From NCBI GenBank assembly GCA_031271975.1, contig JAISUR010000015.1, forward strand, positions 1 to 63,401: a stretch of 63,401 bases of DNA, in the 5' to 3' direction. The stretch is from Propionibacteriaceae bacterium (GTDB taxonomy: Bacteria > Actinomycetota > Actinomycetes > Propionibacteriales > Propionibacteriaceae). Both the position numbers and the translations under genes were made by a program. The notes beneath the pieces were generated by a model. That model was not told where the DNA came from, did no database searches, and worked only from the letters and a program-made list of their open reading frames with translations. Positions 8,541 to 18,700 of the stretch are shown one piece after another (position 1 is the stretch's first letter; each line of letters begins with the position of its first letter).

Positions 8541-9211
8541 GGGTCGGCGTAGTCACCTTCCCTGGTTCCCTGGACGATTCCGACGCCCGCCGCGCGATCA
8601 AGATCGCAGGCGGCGAGCCGGTGGCGCTGTGGCACGCCTCAGATTCGCTGCAGGGTGTCGACGCGGTGATCCTGCCCGGCGGTTTCTCGTATGGCGATTA
8701 TCTGCGTTGCGGGGCGATCGCGCGTTTCTCTCCGGTGATGGCCGAGGTGATCAAGGCGGCCAAGGAGGGTCTGCCGGTGTTGGGGATCTGTAACGGGTTC
8801 CAGGTGCTGTGCGAGGCGCATCTGCTGCCGGGCGCCCTGGTGCGCAACGAGCGGCACGTGTTCAACTGCGTCGACCAGGACCTGCGCGTCGAATCCGCGG
8901 CGACAGCTTGGTCGAACGCCTTCGCGCCGGGCCAGCAGATCAACATCGTCCTCAAGCACGGCGAGGGCAACTACCAAGCCGACGCCGACACGGTCCGCCG
9001 CCTGGAGGAGGAGCATCGCGTGGTGTTCCGCTACGTCAACGGCAACCCGAACGGCTCGATGAACGACATCGCCGGCATCGCGAACGAACGCGGCAACGTG
9101 GTCGGCCTGATGCCCCATCCGGAACACAACGTGGATCCGCTGACGGGCCCCACTTTGGACGGTCTGCCCTTCTTCGAGAGCCTCGCCAAGACGATCCAAG
9201 GCGGTGAATGA
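8537..9211 (+). CDS. purQ: Phosphoribosylformylglycinamidine synthase subunit PurQ (glutaminase)
   Basis: This class I glutamine amidotransferase of 224 residues supplies ammonia to PurL. The nucleophile cysteine is in [17 protein letters not shown], and the His/Glu of the triad lie in [13 protein letters not shown] near the end. The gene overlaps purS by four bases and purL by four bases (or one base if purL starts at the second ATG). Confidence 0.96.
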   Translation: MRVGVVTFPGSLDDSDARRAIKIAGGEPVALWHASDSLQGVDAVILPGGFSYGDYLRCGAIARFSPVMAEVIKAAKEGLPVLGICNGFQVLCEAHLLPGALVRNERHVFNCVDQDLRVESAATAWSNAFAPGQQINIVLKHGEGNYQADADTVRRLEEEHRVVFRYVNGNPNGSMNDIAGIANERGNVVGLMPHPEHNVDPLTGPTLDGLPFFESLAKTIQGGE

Positions 9212-11457
9212 TGGCAGACACCGTAGCCAACGCGGCGGCCACTCCCGACGTCGCCCAGCCCTGGGCCGAACTGGGCCTCAAAGAAGACGAATACGCATCC
9301 ATCCGCCAGATCCTGGGCCGCCGTCCCACGTCGTGTGAACTGGCGATGTACTCGGTGATGTGGTCAGAGCATTGCTCCTACAAGTCGTCGAAGGTGCACC
9401 TTGCCCGCTTCGGCCGACTGGCGAAGACGACGCCGCGCGGCCCGCTGCTGGCCGGAATCGGCGAGCAGGCCGGAGTGGTGGACGTTGGCGCGGGTTGGGC
9501 GGTCACGTTCAAGGCGGAGTCGCACAACCACCCGTCCTATGTCGAGCCCTATCAGGGCGCGGCGACGGGCGTAGGCGGCATCGTGCGCGACATTCTGGCG
9601 ATGGGCGCGCGGCCGATCGCTTCGATGGATTCGCTGCGCTTCGGCGCCTTGGACGCGCCGGACACGGCCCGGGTGCTGCCCGGCATCGTCGCCGGCGTGG
9701 GCGGCTATGGCAACTGCCTGGGCTTGCCGACTATCGGCGGCGAAGTCGTGTTCCACCCGTCGTACTACGGAAATCCCCTTGTCAACGCCTTGTGCGTGGG
9801 CGTGCTGCGGCATGAAGACCTGCATCTGTCGTTTGCCCGCGGCCTGGGCAACAAGGTCATTCTCTACGGCGCGGCCACCGGCGGTGACGGCATCGGCGGC
9901 GCTTCCGTGCTGGCGTCGGAGACTTTCGACGCGGACGGCCCAGCCAAACGCCCCAGCGTCCAGGTGGGCGACCCGTTCATGGAGAAGCTGCTCATCGAAT
10001 GCACCCTGGAGTTGTTCCAGGCCGGCATCATCAACGGTATCCAAGACTTGGGCGCAGCGGGCATCTCTTGTGCGACGTCCGAACTGGCTTCGGCCGGGGA
10101 CGGCGGCATGCACGTGGACCTCGACTTGGTGCCGCTGCGGGACAACACGCTCACGCCGGAGGAAATCCTGATGAGCGAGTCCCAGGAGCGGATGGCGTGC
10201 GTTGTGGAGCCGCAGAATCTCGACCGGTTCTTCGAGATTTGCCGCAAGTGGGACGTGCTGGCGACTGTCATCGGCGAGGTCACCGATGGCGACCACCTGG
10301 TGATCGATTGGCACGGCGAGACTGTGGTGGACGTCGATCCGAAGACGGTGGCACACGAAGGCCCCGTCTATCAGCGGCCCATTTCCCGCCCAGCCTGGCA
10401 GGACGCGTTGAACGCCGACACCACGGCCAAGCTGCCCCGCCCCAGTGCGCCCAGCGAGTTGGCCGCGCAGGTGTTGCGTGTGGTCGCGTCGCCCAACCAG
10501 GCGGACAAGTCCTGGGTGACGAACCAATACGACCGCTACGTGCGCGGCAATTCCGTCTTGGCCCAGCCGGAGGATTCCGGCATGTTGCGCATCGACGAGG
10601 CGACGGGCTTGGGCATCGCGCTGTCGACCGATTGCAACTCCCGCTTCGCGTTGCTGGACCCTTACGTGGGCGCCGAGCTGGCGTTGGCCGAGGCCTACCG
10701 CAACGTGGCTGTCACCGGCGCGGAACCGGTCGCGATCACGGACTGCCTCAACTTCGGCTCCCCGGAGGATCCGGAGGTGATGTGGCAGTTCTCGCAGGCC
10801 ATCGACGGGCTGATCGCCGGCTGCCAGGCCCTCGGCACGCCGGTCACGGGCGGCAACGTGTCTTTCTACAACCGCACTGGCGACGCCAACATCCTGCCCA
10901 CGCCTCTGGTCGGAATGCTGGGCGTCATCGACAACGTCGCCGACCGTATTCCGCTGGGCTTCGCAAACCCGGGCGACGCGATCGTCCTGTTGGGCCAGAC
11001 CCGCGCGGACCTGGACGGCTCGGTGTGGGCGGAGGTCATGCACGGACACTTGGGCGGACGTCCGCCCGCGGTCGATTTCGCGCACGAGATCAAGCTCGCG
11101 AAGGCGTTGCAGGCGGCCGCCAAGGCGCACATTTTGTCGTCCGCGCATGATCTTTCCGACGGCGGGTTGGCGCAGGCGCTGGTCGAGTCGGCGTTGCGTA
11201 ACCAGCTGGGCGCCGAAGTGGAGTTGGGAGACGACCCGTTCACCGAGTTGTTCTCCGAGACCCCGGGCCGGGTGCTCGTGTCGCTGCCCGCCGACAAGCT
11301 GGAGGCGTTCACCGCCAGTGTGGATGTGCCGTGGCGCAAGTTGGGCACGGTGGTCGATTCGGGCCGGATCGATTTCGGGCCGTTCGAGTTGGAAATCGGC
11401 GCGGTACACCAGGCATGGTCGCAGACCATCCCCAACGGCATTGCGGGCAATCCCTGA
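9208..11457 (+). CDS. purL: Phosphoribosylformylglycinamidine synthase subunit PurL
   Basis: This 749-residue catalytic subunit is of the short, multi-subunit type that works with PurS and PurQ. Motifs seen are [20 protein letters not shown] (substrate/Mg site), [25 protein letters not shown], and a second half beginning [17 protein letters not shown]. Two adjacent ATG codons (9208, 9211) follow AAGGCGG, and either could be the start. A stand-alone PurL with separate PurS/PurQ is normal for Actinomycetota. Confidence 0.97.
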   Translation: MMADTVANAAATPDVAQPWAELGLKEDEYASIRQILGRRPTSCELAMYSVMWSEHCSYKSSKVHLARFGRLAKTTPRGPLLAGIGEQAGVVDVGAGWAVTFKAESHNHPSYVEPYQGAATGVGGIVRDILAMGARPIASMDSLRFGALDAPDTARVLPGIVAGVGGYGNCLGLPTIGGEVVFHPSYYGNPLVNALCVGVLRHEDLHLSFARGLGNKVILYGAATGGDGIGGASVLASETFDADGPAKRPSVQVGDPFMEKLLIECTLELFQAGIINGIQDLGAAGISCATSELASAGDGGMHVDLDLVPLRDNTLTPEEILMSESQERMACVVEPQNLDRFFEICRKWDVLATVIGEVTDGDHLVIDWHGETVVDVDPKTVAHEGPVYQRPISRPAWQDALNADTTAKLPRPSAPSELAAQVLRVVASPNQADKSWVTNQYDRYVRGNSVLAQPEDSGMLRIDEATGLGIALSTDCNSRFALLDPYVGAELALAEAYRNVAVTGAEPVAITDCLNFGSPEDPEVMWQFSQAIDGLIAGCQALGTPVTGGNVSFYNRTGDANILPTPLVGMLGVIDNVADRIPLGFANPGDAIVLLGQTRADLDGSVWAEVMHGHLGGRPPAVDFAHEIKLAKALQAAAKAHILSSAHDLSDGGLAQALVESALRNQLGAEVELGDDPFTELFSETPGRVLVSLPADKLEAFTASVDVPWRKLGTVVDSGRIDFGPFELEIGAVHQAWSQTIPNGIAGNP

Positions 11458-11537
11458 CCTGTCCCCCAACTCAGCCCTGGAAGCCTTGGCTGGCAGTCGG
11501 CGGGCGGCAACAATAGTCGCAGAACAAGGAGAAAACC

Positions 11538-12317
11538 ATGAGCGATCAGTTCCCGAACGAACCCACGCCGGACACCGCGCCTGCCGAGCCCGCCGAAATC
11601 ACGGAGGTTTCCGAGCCCGCCGCACCGCCCCAGCCAGTTGTTGCCGTCGAGCCAATTGTCGTCGAATCCGCCGCGCCGAGTGCTGCGCCGGCCAGCTTCG
11701 AGTTGCCCGCCGAAGGTATTGACTTCCTGCCGCGGCCGCCGCAGGTGCAGACTCCGTCACTGGATCTGCCCCCGGATCCGAACGCAGCTCCCGAGCCGCT
11801 GACGCCGCAGCCGCAGACCTCCTACACCCCGCCCGCGACGCCATACCAGGCGCCTCCGGCCGTCCAAGAACCCACGTTCGAGGTCTATCAGCCCACCGAA
11901 CAACCGGCGTACTCGTGGTCCGCGCAGCAGCAGCCCATATATCCGGGCGCGCAGTTGCAGCCCGCGCCTGGGAACACGACGATCGCGTCGGCCGCCCACT
12001 GGGGCACGCTCCTGGGCTCAATCTTCGCGCCCGTGGTCGGCTCTATCGCCGTTCCCGCGATCATCCTCGGCACCAAGGGCCAACAAGACTCCTTCGTGCG
12101 TGACAACGCCAAAGAAGCGCTTAACTTCGGCATCACCACGTCGATCGGCTTGATCGCCTGCTACATCCTGATGGCCACGATCATCGGCATCCCAGTCGCC
12201 TTCGTGTTGTGGGCCGTGATCGCCATCGTCGCCCTGATCTTCCACACTCAGGGCTCTTCACAAGCCAGCCGCGGCCAAGTCTACAAATACCCGTTCAGCA
12301 TCCGCCTGGTGAAGTAG
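11538..12317 (+). CDS. DUF4870 membrane protein with Pro/Ala-rich N-terminus
   Basis: The 259 residues divide into a disordered, acidic, Pro/Ala/Gln-rich cytoplasmic part (1-150) and a C-terminal DUF4870 (Tic20-like) unit of about 105 residues. The latter has three hydrophobic stretches (LLGSIFAPVVGSIAVPAIIL, FGITTSIGLIACYILMATII, IPVAFVLWAVIAIVALIFH) and the family-like sequence DSFVRDNAKEALNF. AAGGAG lies ahead of the ATG. Its function is unknown. It lies between purL and purF but has a different role and its own leader. Confidence 0.8.
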   Translation: MSDQFPNEPTPDTAPAEPAEITEVSEPAAPPQPVVAVEPIVVESAAPSAAPASFELPAEGIDFLPRPPQVQTPSLDLPPDPNAAPEPLTPQPQTSYTPPATPYQAPPAVQEPTFEVYQPTEQPAYSWSAQQQPIYPGAQLQPAPGNTTIASAAHWGTLLGSIFAPVVGSIAVPAIILGTKGQQDSFVRDNAKEALNFGITTSIGLIACYILMATIIGIPVAFVLWAVIAIVALIFHTQGSSQASRGQVYKYPFSIRLVK

Positions 12318-12325
12318 AGCCCTTT

Positions 12326-12475
12326 CCAGTCATCCCGGACTTGTTCCGGGATCTTCGGACGAAGTCCGATGGTGCCCGCAAGGGCGCCCCGCCCGCAGGT
12401 CCCGGTAGGAAGCCCTTTCCAGTCATCCCGGACTTGTCCCGGGATCTCCGGACGCAGTCCGGCACTCGCCTCGCT
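12326..12475. repeat. Two type A palindromic repeats
   Basis: Two copies of CAGTCATCCCGGACTTG followed by TTCCGGGATC or TCCCGGGATC, each with the GGACGAAGTCC or GGACGCAGTCC second palindrome, lie at about 12328 and 12420. They abut the purF ribosome site. Confidence 0.7.
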
Positions 12476-12484
12476 GGGGGTAGT

Positions 12485-13963
12485 ATGTTGCCCGTGCTGA
12501 TGCCGGTGGATCCTGAAGGGCAATACGAACCCGATCCTGGGCCGCGCGACAAGTGTGGTGTCTTTGGCGTGTGGGCGCCCGGCGAAGACGTTTCCAAGCT
12601 GACGTATTTCGGGCTTTACGCCCTCCAGCATCGCGGCCAAGAGTCGGCTGGCATGGCGGTCAGCAACGGCGAGCGGATCATGGTCGTCAAGGATATGGGC
12701 TTGGTTTCGCAGGTTTTCGACGAACCGGCGCTCAACTCGCTGCGGGGCCACATGGCCGTCGGCCACGTCCGCTATTCCACAACCGGCGCTTCCACCTGGT
12801 CCAACGCGCAGCCCACGTTCCAGGGCGTGAACGGCGGGCACGGCCTCGCGTTGGCCCACAACGGAAACTTGACGAATACGGACGAGTTGGAGTCCTGGCT
12901 CGCCGAGCACGACGCGGACCACACCGTCCCGCACAAAGACCGGATGGATTCCACGTCGGACACGGCCCTGATGGCTGCCCTGCTGGCCCAGTTTGCCGAA
13001 GGTGGCGTGCAGGGAGCCGCCGAGAAGGTGCTGCCGCGGTTGCGCGGAGCGTTCTGTTTGGCTTTCTGCGACGAGACCACGCTCTTCGCCGCGCGCGACC
13101 CGCAAGGGATCCACCCGCTTGTCTTGGGCCGCATTTCGAACGGCTGGGTGGTCGCTTCAGAGACGGCCGGGCTGGACATCATCGGGGCCACACTCATCCG
13201 CGAGGTCGAGCCGGGGGAGTTGATCGCGATCGACCAGGCCGGACTGCGTTCGGTGCGTTTTGCCGAGGCTGACCCGCGCGGCTGCCTGTTCGAGTTCGTT
13301 TACCTGGCCCGCCCGGATTCCCTCATTTCGCAGCGCCGCATCCATCTCGTCCGCCAGGAGATCGGCCGCACGCTGGCCATGGAAGCCCCGGTGGACGCCG
13401 ACCTGGTCATTCCCACGCCCGAGTCGGGCACACCCTCGGCGATCGGCTATGCGGAGGCGTCCGGAATCCCGTATGGCCAGGGATTGGTGAAGAACGCCTA
13501 CGTTGGCCGCACGTTCATCCAGCCGTCGCAGACCATTCGCCAACTCGGCATCCGCCTGAAGCTGAATCCGATCCGCGACGTTATCGAGGGCCGCCGGCTG
13601 ATCGTGGTGGACGATTCGATCGTGCGCGGCAACACGCAGCGGGCGCTCGTGAAAATGCTCCGCGAGGCTGGTGCTGCCGAGGTTCACGTGCGGATCGCGT
13701 CGCCTCCGGTTTCCTGGCCGTGCTTCTTCGGCATCGATTTCGCCACCCGCGCCGAGTTGATCGCCCCCGGTTTGACGGTCGAGGAGGTCTGCCGCTCGAT
13801 TGGCGCCGACACTTTGGCCTACATCTCTTTGGAGGGGCTGATGGCCTCCACCGGCATCCCGAAGCGCCGCCTGTGCCGCGCCTGCTTCGACGGCGACTAT
13901 CCGGTCCAAATCCCGCCGGAACGCGTCATCCAGTTGGGTTTGGAGGAGAAGTATGGCTGCTGA
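12485..13963 (+). CDS. purF: Amidophosphoribosyltransferase PurF
   Basis: This enzyme catalyses the first committed step of purine synthesis (PRPP + glutamine to phosphoribosylamine). It has 492 residues from the ATG at 12485, which follows GGGGG at a good distance; the open frame upstream runs through repeat DNA and is not used. Cys24 in DKCGVFGVW is the expected N-terminal nucleophile after propeptide removal (Bacillus type). The PRPP loop is RRLIVVDDSIVRGNT. Cysteines in DPRGCLFEF, WPCFFG and RLCRAC match the iron-sulfur-binding class. It overlaps purM by 11 bases. Confidence 0.95.
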   Translation: MLPVLMPVDPEGQYEPDPGPRDKCGVFGVWAPGEDVSKLTYFGLYALQHRGQESAGMAVSNGERIMVVKDMGLVSQVFDEPALNSLRGHMAVGHVRYSTTGASTWSNAQPTFQGVNGGHGLALAHNGNLTNTDELESWLAEHDADHTVPHKDRMDSTSDTALMAALLAQFAEGGVQGAAEKVLPRLRGAFCLAFCDETTLFAARDPQGIHPLVLGRISNGWVVASETAGLDIIGATLIREVEPGELIAIDQAGLRSVRFAEADPRGCLFEFVYLARPDSLISQRRIHLVRQEIGRTLAMEAPVDADLVIPTPESGTPSAIGYAEASGIPYGQGLVKNAYVGRTFIQPSQTIRQLGIRLKLNPIRDVIEGRRLIVVDDSIVRGNTQRALVKMLREAGAAEVHVRIASPPVSWPCFFGIDFATRAELIAPGLTVEEVCRSIGADTLAYISLEGLMASTGIPKRRLCRACFDGDYPVQIPPERVIQLGLEEKYGC

Positions 13964-14963
13964 GTCCGCCTATGCCCGAGCCGGTGTGGACATCGCGGCA
14001 GGTGACCGGGCCGTCGAGTTGATGAAGGCCTCCGTCTCGCGGGCCACCCGGCCCGAGGTGATCGGTTCGCTGGGCGGTTTCGCGGGGTTGTTCGACGCGG
14101 CGGCGCTGGCCAAGTACCGCCATCCGATTCTGGCCACTTCGACGGACGGTGTGGGTACGAAAGTGGCCATCGCGCAGGCGCTGGGGAGGTACGACACCAT
14201 CGGCTACGACCTGGTGGGCATGCTCATCGACGATCTGGTGGTCGTGGGCGCCGAGCCGCTGTTCCTGACCGACTACATCGCCTGCGGCAAGGTCTTTCCG
14301 GAGCGCATCGCGGCGATCGTGTCGGGTATCGCCGCCGCTTGCGCGGAGCACAATGTCGCCCTGATCGGGGGCGAGACGGCCGAGCATCCGGGCCTGATGC
14401 GGCCGGACGAGTTTGATGTCGCCGGAGCCACGACGGGCGTTGTGGAGGCCGATTCGCTGCTGGGCCCCGAGCGGGTGGTGGCTGGCGACGTGCTGCTGGC
14501 CTTGGAGTCGTCCGGACTGCACTCGAACGGCTATTCGCTGGTCCGCCGCGTCTTGTTGCAAGACGCCGGTCTGGCCCTGGAAAGCCACGTGCCCGAACTC
14601 GGCAAGACGCTCGGCGAAGAACTGTTGACGCCAACTAAGGTCTACGCCGCCGATTGCCTGGCCGTGCTGCGGGCCGCCGAAGTCCACGCGATGAGCCACA
14701 TCACGGGCGGCGGCCTGGAAAACAACGTCCGCCGCGTCATCCCCGCCGGCCTGGACATCAAAATCGACTGGGCGAGCTGGCAGCCCGGCCCCATTTTCGA
14801 GCTGGTCCGCCGACTCGGCGACGTGAGCCACGAGGATCTCTCCGCCACCTTGAACCTCGGCGTGGGCATGGTCCTGATCCTCCCCGAGCCGTCAGTTGCC
14901 AAAGCCCAGGAAATCCTCGCCGCCAGGTCCATCCCGACGTGGGTCGTGGGCGAGGTCGCCTGA
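13953..14963 (+). CDS. purM: Phosphoribosylformylglycinamidine cyclo-ligase PurM
   Basis: AIR synthetase of 336 residues that converts FGAM to AIR, the step after PurSQL. Typical features are YARAGVDIAAGDRAVELMK at the start, ATSTDGVGTKVAIAQ, DDLVVVGAEPLFLTDYIACG, GGETAEHPG and SHITGGGLENNVRRV. The start lies inside the end of purF, so the two are translationally coupled. Confidence 0.97.
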   Translation: MAAESAYARAGVDIAAGDRAVELMKASVSRATRPEVIGSLGGFAGLFDAAALAKYRHPILATSTDGVGTKVAIAQALGRYDTIGYDLVGMLIDDLVVVGAEPLFLTDYIACGKVFPERIAAIVSGIAAACAEHNVALIGGETAEHPGLMRPDEFDVAGATTGVVEADSLLGPERVVAGDVLLALESSGLHSNGYSLVRRVLLQDAGLALESHVPELGKTLGEELLTPTKVYAADCLAVLRAAEVHAMSHITGGGLENNVRRVIPAGLDIKIDWASWQPGPIFELVRRLGDVSHEDLSATLNLGVGMVLILPEPSVAKAQEILAARSIPTWVVGEVA

Positions 14964-14992
14964 CCGGCTTTCGTTATCCCGGGTGGTGCGCC

Positions 14993-15715
14993 TCACATCC
15001 GGGCCTCGTCGCGTGGCTCTTCGTTGGCCTTTGCCCGGTTCTGCCAGAAATAGCCGATCACCATGACTACGAAAATGGCGATCGATAGGTAGATGAGATA
15101 GCGCGAATACGCTTCCATGAGGGCTACGGCGGGTTCGCCTATAGCGAAACCGAGAGTCAGGTAGCCGCAGGTCGTCAGAAAGGCTCCGATGAGGCTGACG
15201 GCGAAGAACTTCCGGAACGGCGTGCCCGCGGACCCCAGCACCACCAGGACGACGGCGCGGGGGAAGATGGGGACGGCGGTGAGCAGCAGGGCGGCGGTTT
15301 CGTACTTGCGGGCGAAGCGTTCCGCGCGTTCGTTGCGCCGCCGCGCCCGTTCGGACTTGCCCGACCAGACCTCGATCAGGCTGCGGCCCCACAGTTTGCC
15401 CGCCCACCAATAGATCCAGTCGAACTTGACTGTGCCGAAAGTGCCGATGGCAAGCACTAATGGCCACCACGGATCGCCGACGGCGGCCAGCGCGCCGGAC
15501 ATGATCTGCCCGGTGTAATGGCCCATCATGCCGAATACCTGCGGGATGAGCGCGAGCAGAGTCGGCCGCAGCGGCATCATTATCAAGGCGTAGATCCCAG
15601 CGGCAGTGAGGAACGTGAAGCACGCGATGTCGGCGCGTTCCGGCTTGTGCCGCCAGGGCAGCGAAGGGTCGTCCCACCACTCGGGCTCTGCGGTGGTGTC
15701 GGTTCCCTCGCTCAC
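14993..15715 (-). CDS. DedA/VTT-family membrane protein
   Basis: About 240 residues with several membrane helices and the VTT-domain pattern: GTVKFDWIYWWAGKLWG, then a basic helix and PIFPRAVVLVVLGSAGTPFRKFF. Proteins of this family act in membrane lipid or ion homeostasis; some flip undecaprenyl phosphate, but the role of this one is not known. I chose GTG at 15715 because TAGGCT lies seven bases ahead (leaderless). The alternative ATG at 15742 lies at the edge of a type A repeat. Confidence 0.8.
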   Translation of the reverse strand: MSEGTDTTAEPEWWDDPSLPWRHKPERADIACFTFLTAAGIYALIMMPLRPTLLALIPQVFGMMGHYTGQIMSGALAAVGDPWWPLVLAIGTFGTVKFDWIYWWAGKLWGRSLIEVWSGKSERARRRNERAERFARKYETAALLLTAVPIFPRAVVLVVLGSAGTPFRKFFAVSLIGAFLTTCGYLTLGFAIGEPAVALMEAYSRYLIYLSIAIFVVMVIGYFWQNRAKANEEPRDEARM

Positions 15716-15722
15716 GTGCCCG

Positions 15723-15728
15723 AGCCTA
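15723..15728 (-). promoter_or_regulatory. -10 element TAGGCT for the DedA-like gene
   Basis: On the minus strand TAGGCT is followed by seven bases and GTG. It decides the start at 15715. Confidence 0.5.
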
Positions 15729-15737
15729 CCCCACCAG

Positions 15738-15792
15738 GTCATCCCGGGCTTGTTCCGGGATCTTGGGACGCAGTCCCCTGCGCCCCGCAGGG
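15738..15792. repeat. Type A palindromic repeat
   Basis: GTCATCCCGGGCTTGTTCC and GGGATCTTGGGACGCAGTCC lie between the DedA-like gene and the ABC ATPase gene. The remaining sequence to 15991 holds no gene and should carry the ATPase promoter. Confidence 0.65.
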
Positions 15793-15991
15793 GTGCCCGT
15801 CGTGCACCCCCGCCTGGTCATCCACCGCGCGGATACCCCAGCATGCACTCCAGCGCGTAACTAACTTCAGTTTGAGAAGGGGGTGCATTTCGCGGCTCCG
15901 CGTGACATGATGAGAAGTGCCGGGTTCGCCCGGTATCGAATTCCACAACGGATCGTCGGGCACGTACCTGCCCGTGGAAAGGATGAGTGGC

Positions 15992-17083
15992 ATGGCCACC
16001 GTTTCATATATTGATGCCAGCCGTATTTATCCAGGCGCAGACCATCCCGCAGTCAACAGGCTCAATCTTGAGATTGGCGACGGCGAATTTATGGTCCTCG
16101 TCGGGCCGTCGGGTTGTGGCAAGTCCACATCGCTTCGGATGCTTGCTGGTTTGGAGGAAGTCAACTCAGGTCAGATCAAGATCGGTGACCGCGACGTCAC
16201 AGACCTCCCCCCCAAAGATCGCGATATCGCGATGGTTTTCCAGAACTACGCGCTCTACCCGCACATGTCTGTCGCCGACAACATGGGGTTCGCGCTGAAG
16301 ATGGCTGGAGTGCCGAAAGCGGAGCGCGATCAACGCGTAGCGGACGCGGCCAAGTTGCTTGGGCTGGAGGAATTCCTCGAGCGCAAGCCGAAGGCGTTGT
16401 CCGGCGGCCAGCGTCAGCGCGTGGCCATGGGCCGCGCCATCGTGCGCCAGCCGCAGGTGTTCCTGATGGACGAGCCTTTGTCCAACCTGGACGCCAAACT
16501 GCGCGTCTCCACCCGCACCCAGATCGCCAAGTTGCAGCAGAATCTCGGCGTGACAACGGTTTACGTGACTCACGACCAGACTGAAGCTATGACGATGGGC
16601 GATCGCGTGGCGGTGATGAAAGACGGGTTGCTGCAGCAAGTGGACAGCCCGTTGACCCTCTACGATTCGCCGACAAACCTGTTCGTCGCCGGATTCATCG
16701 GCTCTCCCGCCATGAATTTGATCTCGGGCAAGGTCACTGACGGCGGCGTCAAGATTGGCGAGTACGTGTTCCCGGTCGCCCGCGAAGTGTTGGACAAGGC
16801 TCCTGGCGAGGAGTCGCTGACACTGGGCATCCGCCCGGAGCATTTCGTCGTCGCGGACGAAGGCATCAGCCTTGACGTTGACGTCGTTGAGGAACTGGGC
16901 GCCGATGGATACATCTACGGCACCCTGTCCGGCCTGGAAAAGGAAGCAGCCCTCACAGCCCAGCAGATCGTGGCCCGGGTCTCCGCCCGGAAGCCCCCCA
17001 AACGAGGCACCAAGATCAAGCTGAACGCCGACAAGGGCAACGTTCACGTCTTCTCCGAGAAGACGCAGGAGCGCATCAGCTAA
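15992..17083 (+). CDS. Carbohydrate ABC transporter ATPase, UgpC/MsmK/MsiK type
   Basis: A 363-residue CUT1-type ATPase. It has Walker A GPSGCGKST, Q-loop MVFQNYALYPHMSVADN, signature LSGGQRQRVAMGRAIV, Walker B VFLMDEPLSNLD, H-loop TVYVTHDQTEAMTM and a C-terminal TOBE-like regulatory domain. It would energise sugar import at the inner face of the membrane. No permease or binding-protein gene is adjacent, which fits a shared ATPase serving several importers, as MsiK does in Streptomyces (inference). The ATG at 15992 is nine bases after GGAAAGG; an ATG at 15983 is too close to it. A strong terminator follows. Confidence 0.9.
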   Translation: MATVSYIDASRIYPGADHPAVNRLNLEIGDGEFMVLVGPSGCGKSTSLRMLAGLEEVNSGQIKIGDRDVTDLPPKDRDIAMVFQNYALYPHMSVADNMGFALKMAGVPKAERDQRVADAAKLLGLEEFLERKPKALSGGQRQRVAMGRAIVRQPQVFLMDEPLSNLDAKLRVSTRTQIAKLQQNLGVTTVYVTHDQTEAMTMGDRVAVMKDGLLQQVDSPLTLYDSPTNLFVAGFIGSPAMNLISGKVTDGGVKIGEYVFPVAREVLDKAPGEESLTLGIRPEHFVVADEGISLDVDVVEELGADGYIYGTLSGLEKEAALTAQQIVARVSARKPPKRGTKIKLNADKGNVHVFSEKTQERIS

Positions 17084-17105
17084 CCCCTGGCCCCAACAAA
17101 GCAAC

Positions 17106-17138
17106 AGGGCCGACCGGCAACCCCGGTCGGCCCTTTGT
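17106..17138 (+). terminator. Rho-independent terminator of the ABC ATPase gene
   Basis: AGGGCCGACCGG (17106-17117) pairs perfectly with CCGGTCGGCCCT (17123-17134) across a five-base loop and is followed by TTTGTC. Confidence 0.85.
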
Positions 17139-17162
17139 CATGCAAAGTGGAACGGCCCAACC

Positions 17163-17265
17163 CCGTCATCCCGGACTCGTTCCGGGATCTCGGACGCAGT
17201 CCGTTCCCGGCCACTTGTGAAACCGGACTCGATCCGAGATATCGAATCAAGTCAGCATGACACGA
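17163..17265. repeat. Type A repeat, right half degraded
   Basis: An intact GTCATCCCGGACTCGTTCC core at 17164 and GGACGCAGTCCG are followed by a diverged inverted half (GAGATATCGAATCAAGTCAG) ending GCATGAC near 17262. Confidence 0.65.
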
Positions 17266-17281
17266 GGTGCGGCCAGCCCGG

Positions 17282-18700
17282 CTAGGCCAACTCTCCGCCA
17301 TTCAACTTGATGACGTTGTCAGCGCAAGACTGCACCAAGTCGGCATCATGGGTGGCGACAATGACTGTCTTGCCCGTGGCGGCCAACTCCCGCAGCGCCT
17401 TGGCGACGGCCTCCATGTGTAGCAGGTCCAGGCCGGAGGTAGGCTCGTCCAACACGATGACGTCGCGGCCGCTGGCCAGGGCCACGCCGATCGACACGCG
17501 TTGCTTTTGCCCGGCCGAGAGCGACAGCGGATGCCGGTCTGCCACGTCGGCCAAGTCCAGGATCGACAAGATCTCGTCCCGGGTGTGCTGAGCCTGCCCG
17601 GTGGCCGCGAATTGCAGCGACAGGTCGATTTCGTCCGACACGCTCTCGGCGAAAAGCTGGTGGTTCACGTCCTGCAACACCAAGAAGACGCGGGTCAGCC
17701 GTTGCTTCTGGCTCCAGGCGTGGGTGCCGTCGAGCAGGGCTCCCGACTGGCCCTTCCGCAAACCCGCCAGCCAGTTCAGGAAGGTTGTCTTGCCAGCTCC
17801 GTTGGCGCCCACGACGGCCGAGATCTGTCCCTTCGGCAACTCCAGGTGGTCGATGCGCAGCGCGTCCGGGCCGGCCACCGGCACCGGTTTGTTGTGCGTC
17901 CAGTAGCGGCAGGCCAAGTTTTCGACGGTGTAGTGCTCGGCGGCCGCCATCGTCCGCGCCGCCGTGAACTCGCCACCGCAGGCAGAGCGCAGGCCCAGGG
18001 CCCGCAGCTCGGCGTCCGACATGGCTTGGAACTGCTCGGCGTCCAGTTCGCCGGTGATACGGCCGCGGTCGAGCATGATGACCCGGTCGGCCAATTCGCG
18101 CAGGTAGCCCAGCCGGTGTTCAGCCACGACGACGGTGGCCCCGGATCGCTTCCAGGCGCCCATGATCTCCCGCAGCTCGCCGGTGGAGTGGGCGTCCAGG
18201 TTTGCCGACGGCTCATCCAATGCGTAGATGGATGGGCGAACCGCGGCGACCGACGCGCAGGCCAGGCGTTGCTTCTCGCCTCCGGACATCGCGAAGACGG
18301 AACGAGAACGCAGCGAGTCCAAATCGAACGCGGCCACGGCTTCGGACACGCGGCGCAAGATCTCGCCTTTGGGGAGGCCCAAATTCTCCGGGCCGAACGC
18401 GATCTCGGAAGTGGCGTCGGTGGTGAAGAACTGCGCGCGCGGGTTTTGGAAGACGGAGCCGACGGGCAGCTTCCACAAGGCGTTCTCGGCCGGAACCCGC
18501 CCCTCCACCTCCACTTCGCCGCTCAGTTCGCCTTCGTGGTAGTGCGGGATCAGGCCGTTGACAAGCCTGGTCAGCGTAGTCTTGCCGCAACCCGACGGTC
18601 CGGTGAACACCGCGAATTCGCCGTCGTGGATGTCCAGCGACAGCTGGTCGATCGCCACGCCGTCGCCGTAGCTGAAGCGCACGTCCCGCATGCGGATCAC
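17282..18700 (-). CDS. ECF transporter energy-coupling ATPase, fused A-A' domains
   Basis: 472 residues with two complete ABC domains in one chain. Domain 1 (about 1-215) has GPSGCGKTT, SGGEKQRLACASVAA and YALDEPSANLD. Domain 2 (about 260-472) has GANGAGKTT, LSAGQKQRVSIGVALA and VLDEPTSGLD. It corresponds to EcfA and EcfA', which drive vitamin or metal uptake through EcfT and an S protein. GTG at 18700 overlaps the EcfT stop (GTGA); the longer frame upstream is only the shadow of ecfT. Last gene of the S-T-A operon. Confidence 0.9.
   Translation of the reverse strand: MIRMRDVRFSYGDGVAIDQLSLDIHDGEFAVFTGPSGCGKTTLTRLVNGLIPHYHEGELSGEVEVEGRVPAENALWKLPVGSVFQNPRAQFFTTDATSEIAFGPENLGLPKGEILRRVSEAVAAFDLDSLRSRSVFAMSGGEKQRLACASVAAVRPSIYALDEPSANLDAHSTGELREIMGAWKRSGATVVVAEHRLGYLRELADRVIMLDRGRITGELDAEQFQAMSDAELRALGLRSACGGEFTAARTMAAAEHYTVENLACRYWTHNKPVPVAGPDALRIDHLELPKGQISAVVGANGAGKTTFLNWLAGLRKGQSGALLDGTHAWSQKQRLTRVFLVLQDVNHQLFAESVSDEIDLSLQFAATGQAQHTRDEILSILDLADVADRHPLSLSAGQKQRVSIGVALASGRDVIVLDEPTSGLDLLHMEAVAKALRELAATGKTVIVATHDADLVQSCADNVIKLNGGELA

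Noticed and set aside
12209-12484. In-frame extension upstream of purF
   Set aside because: It runs through the end of the DUF4870 gene and two type A repeats; the ATG at 12485 has a ribosome site and gives the normal PurF length.
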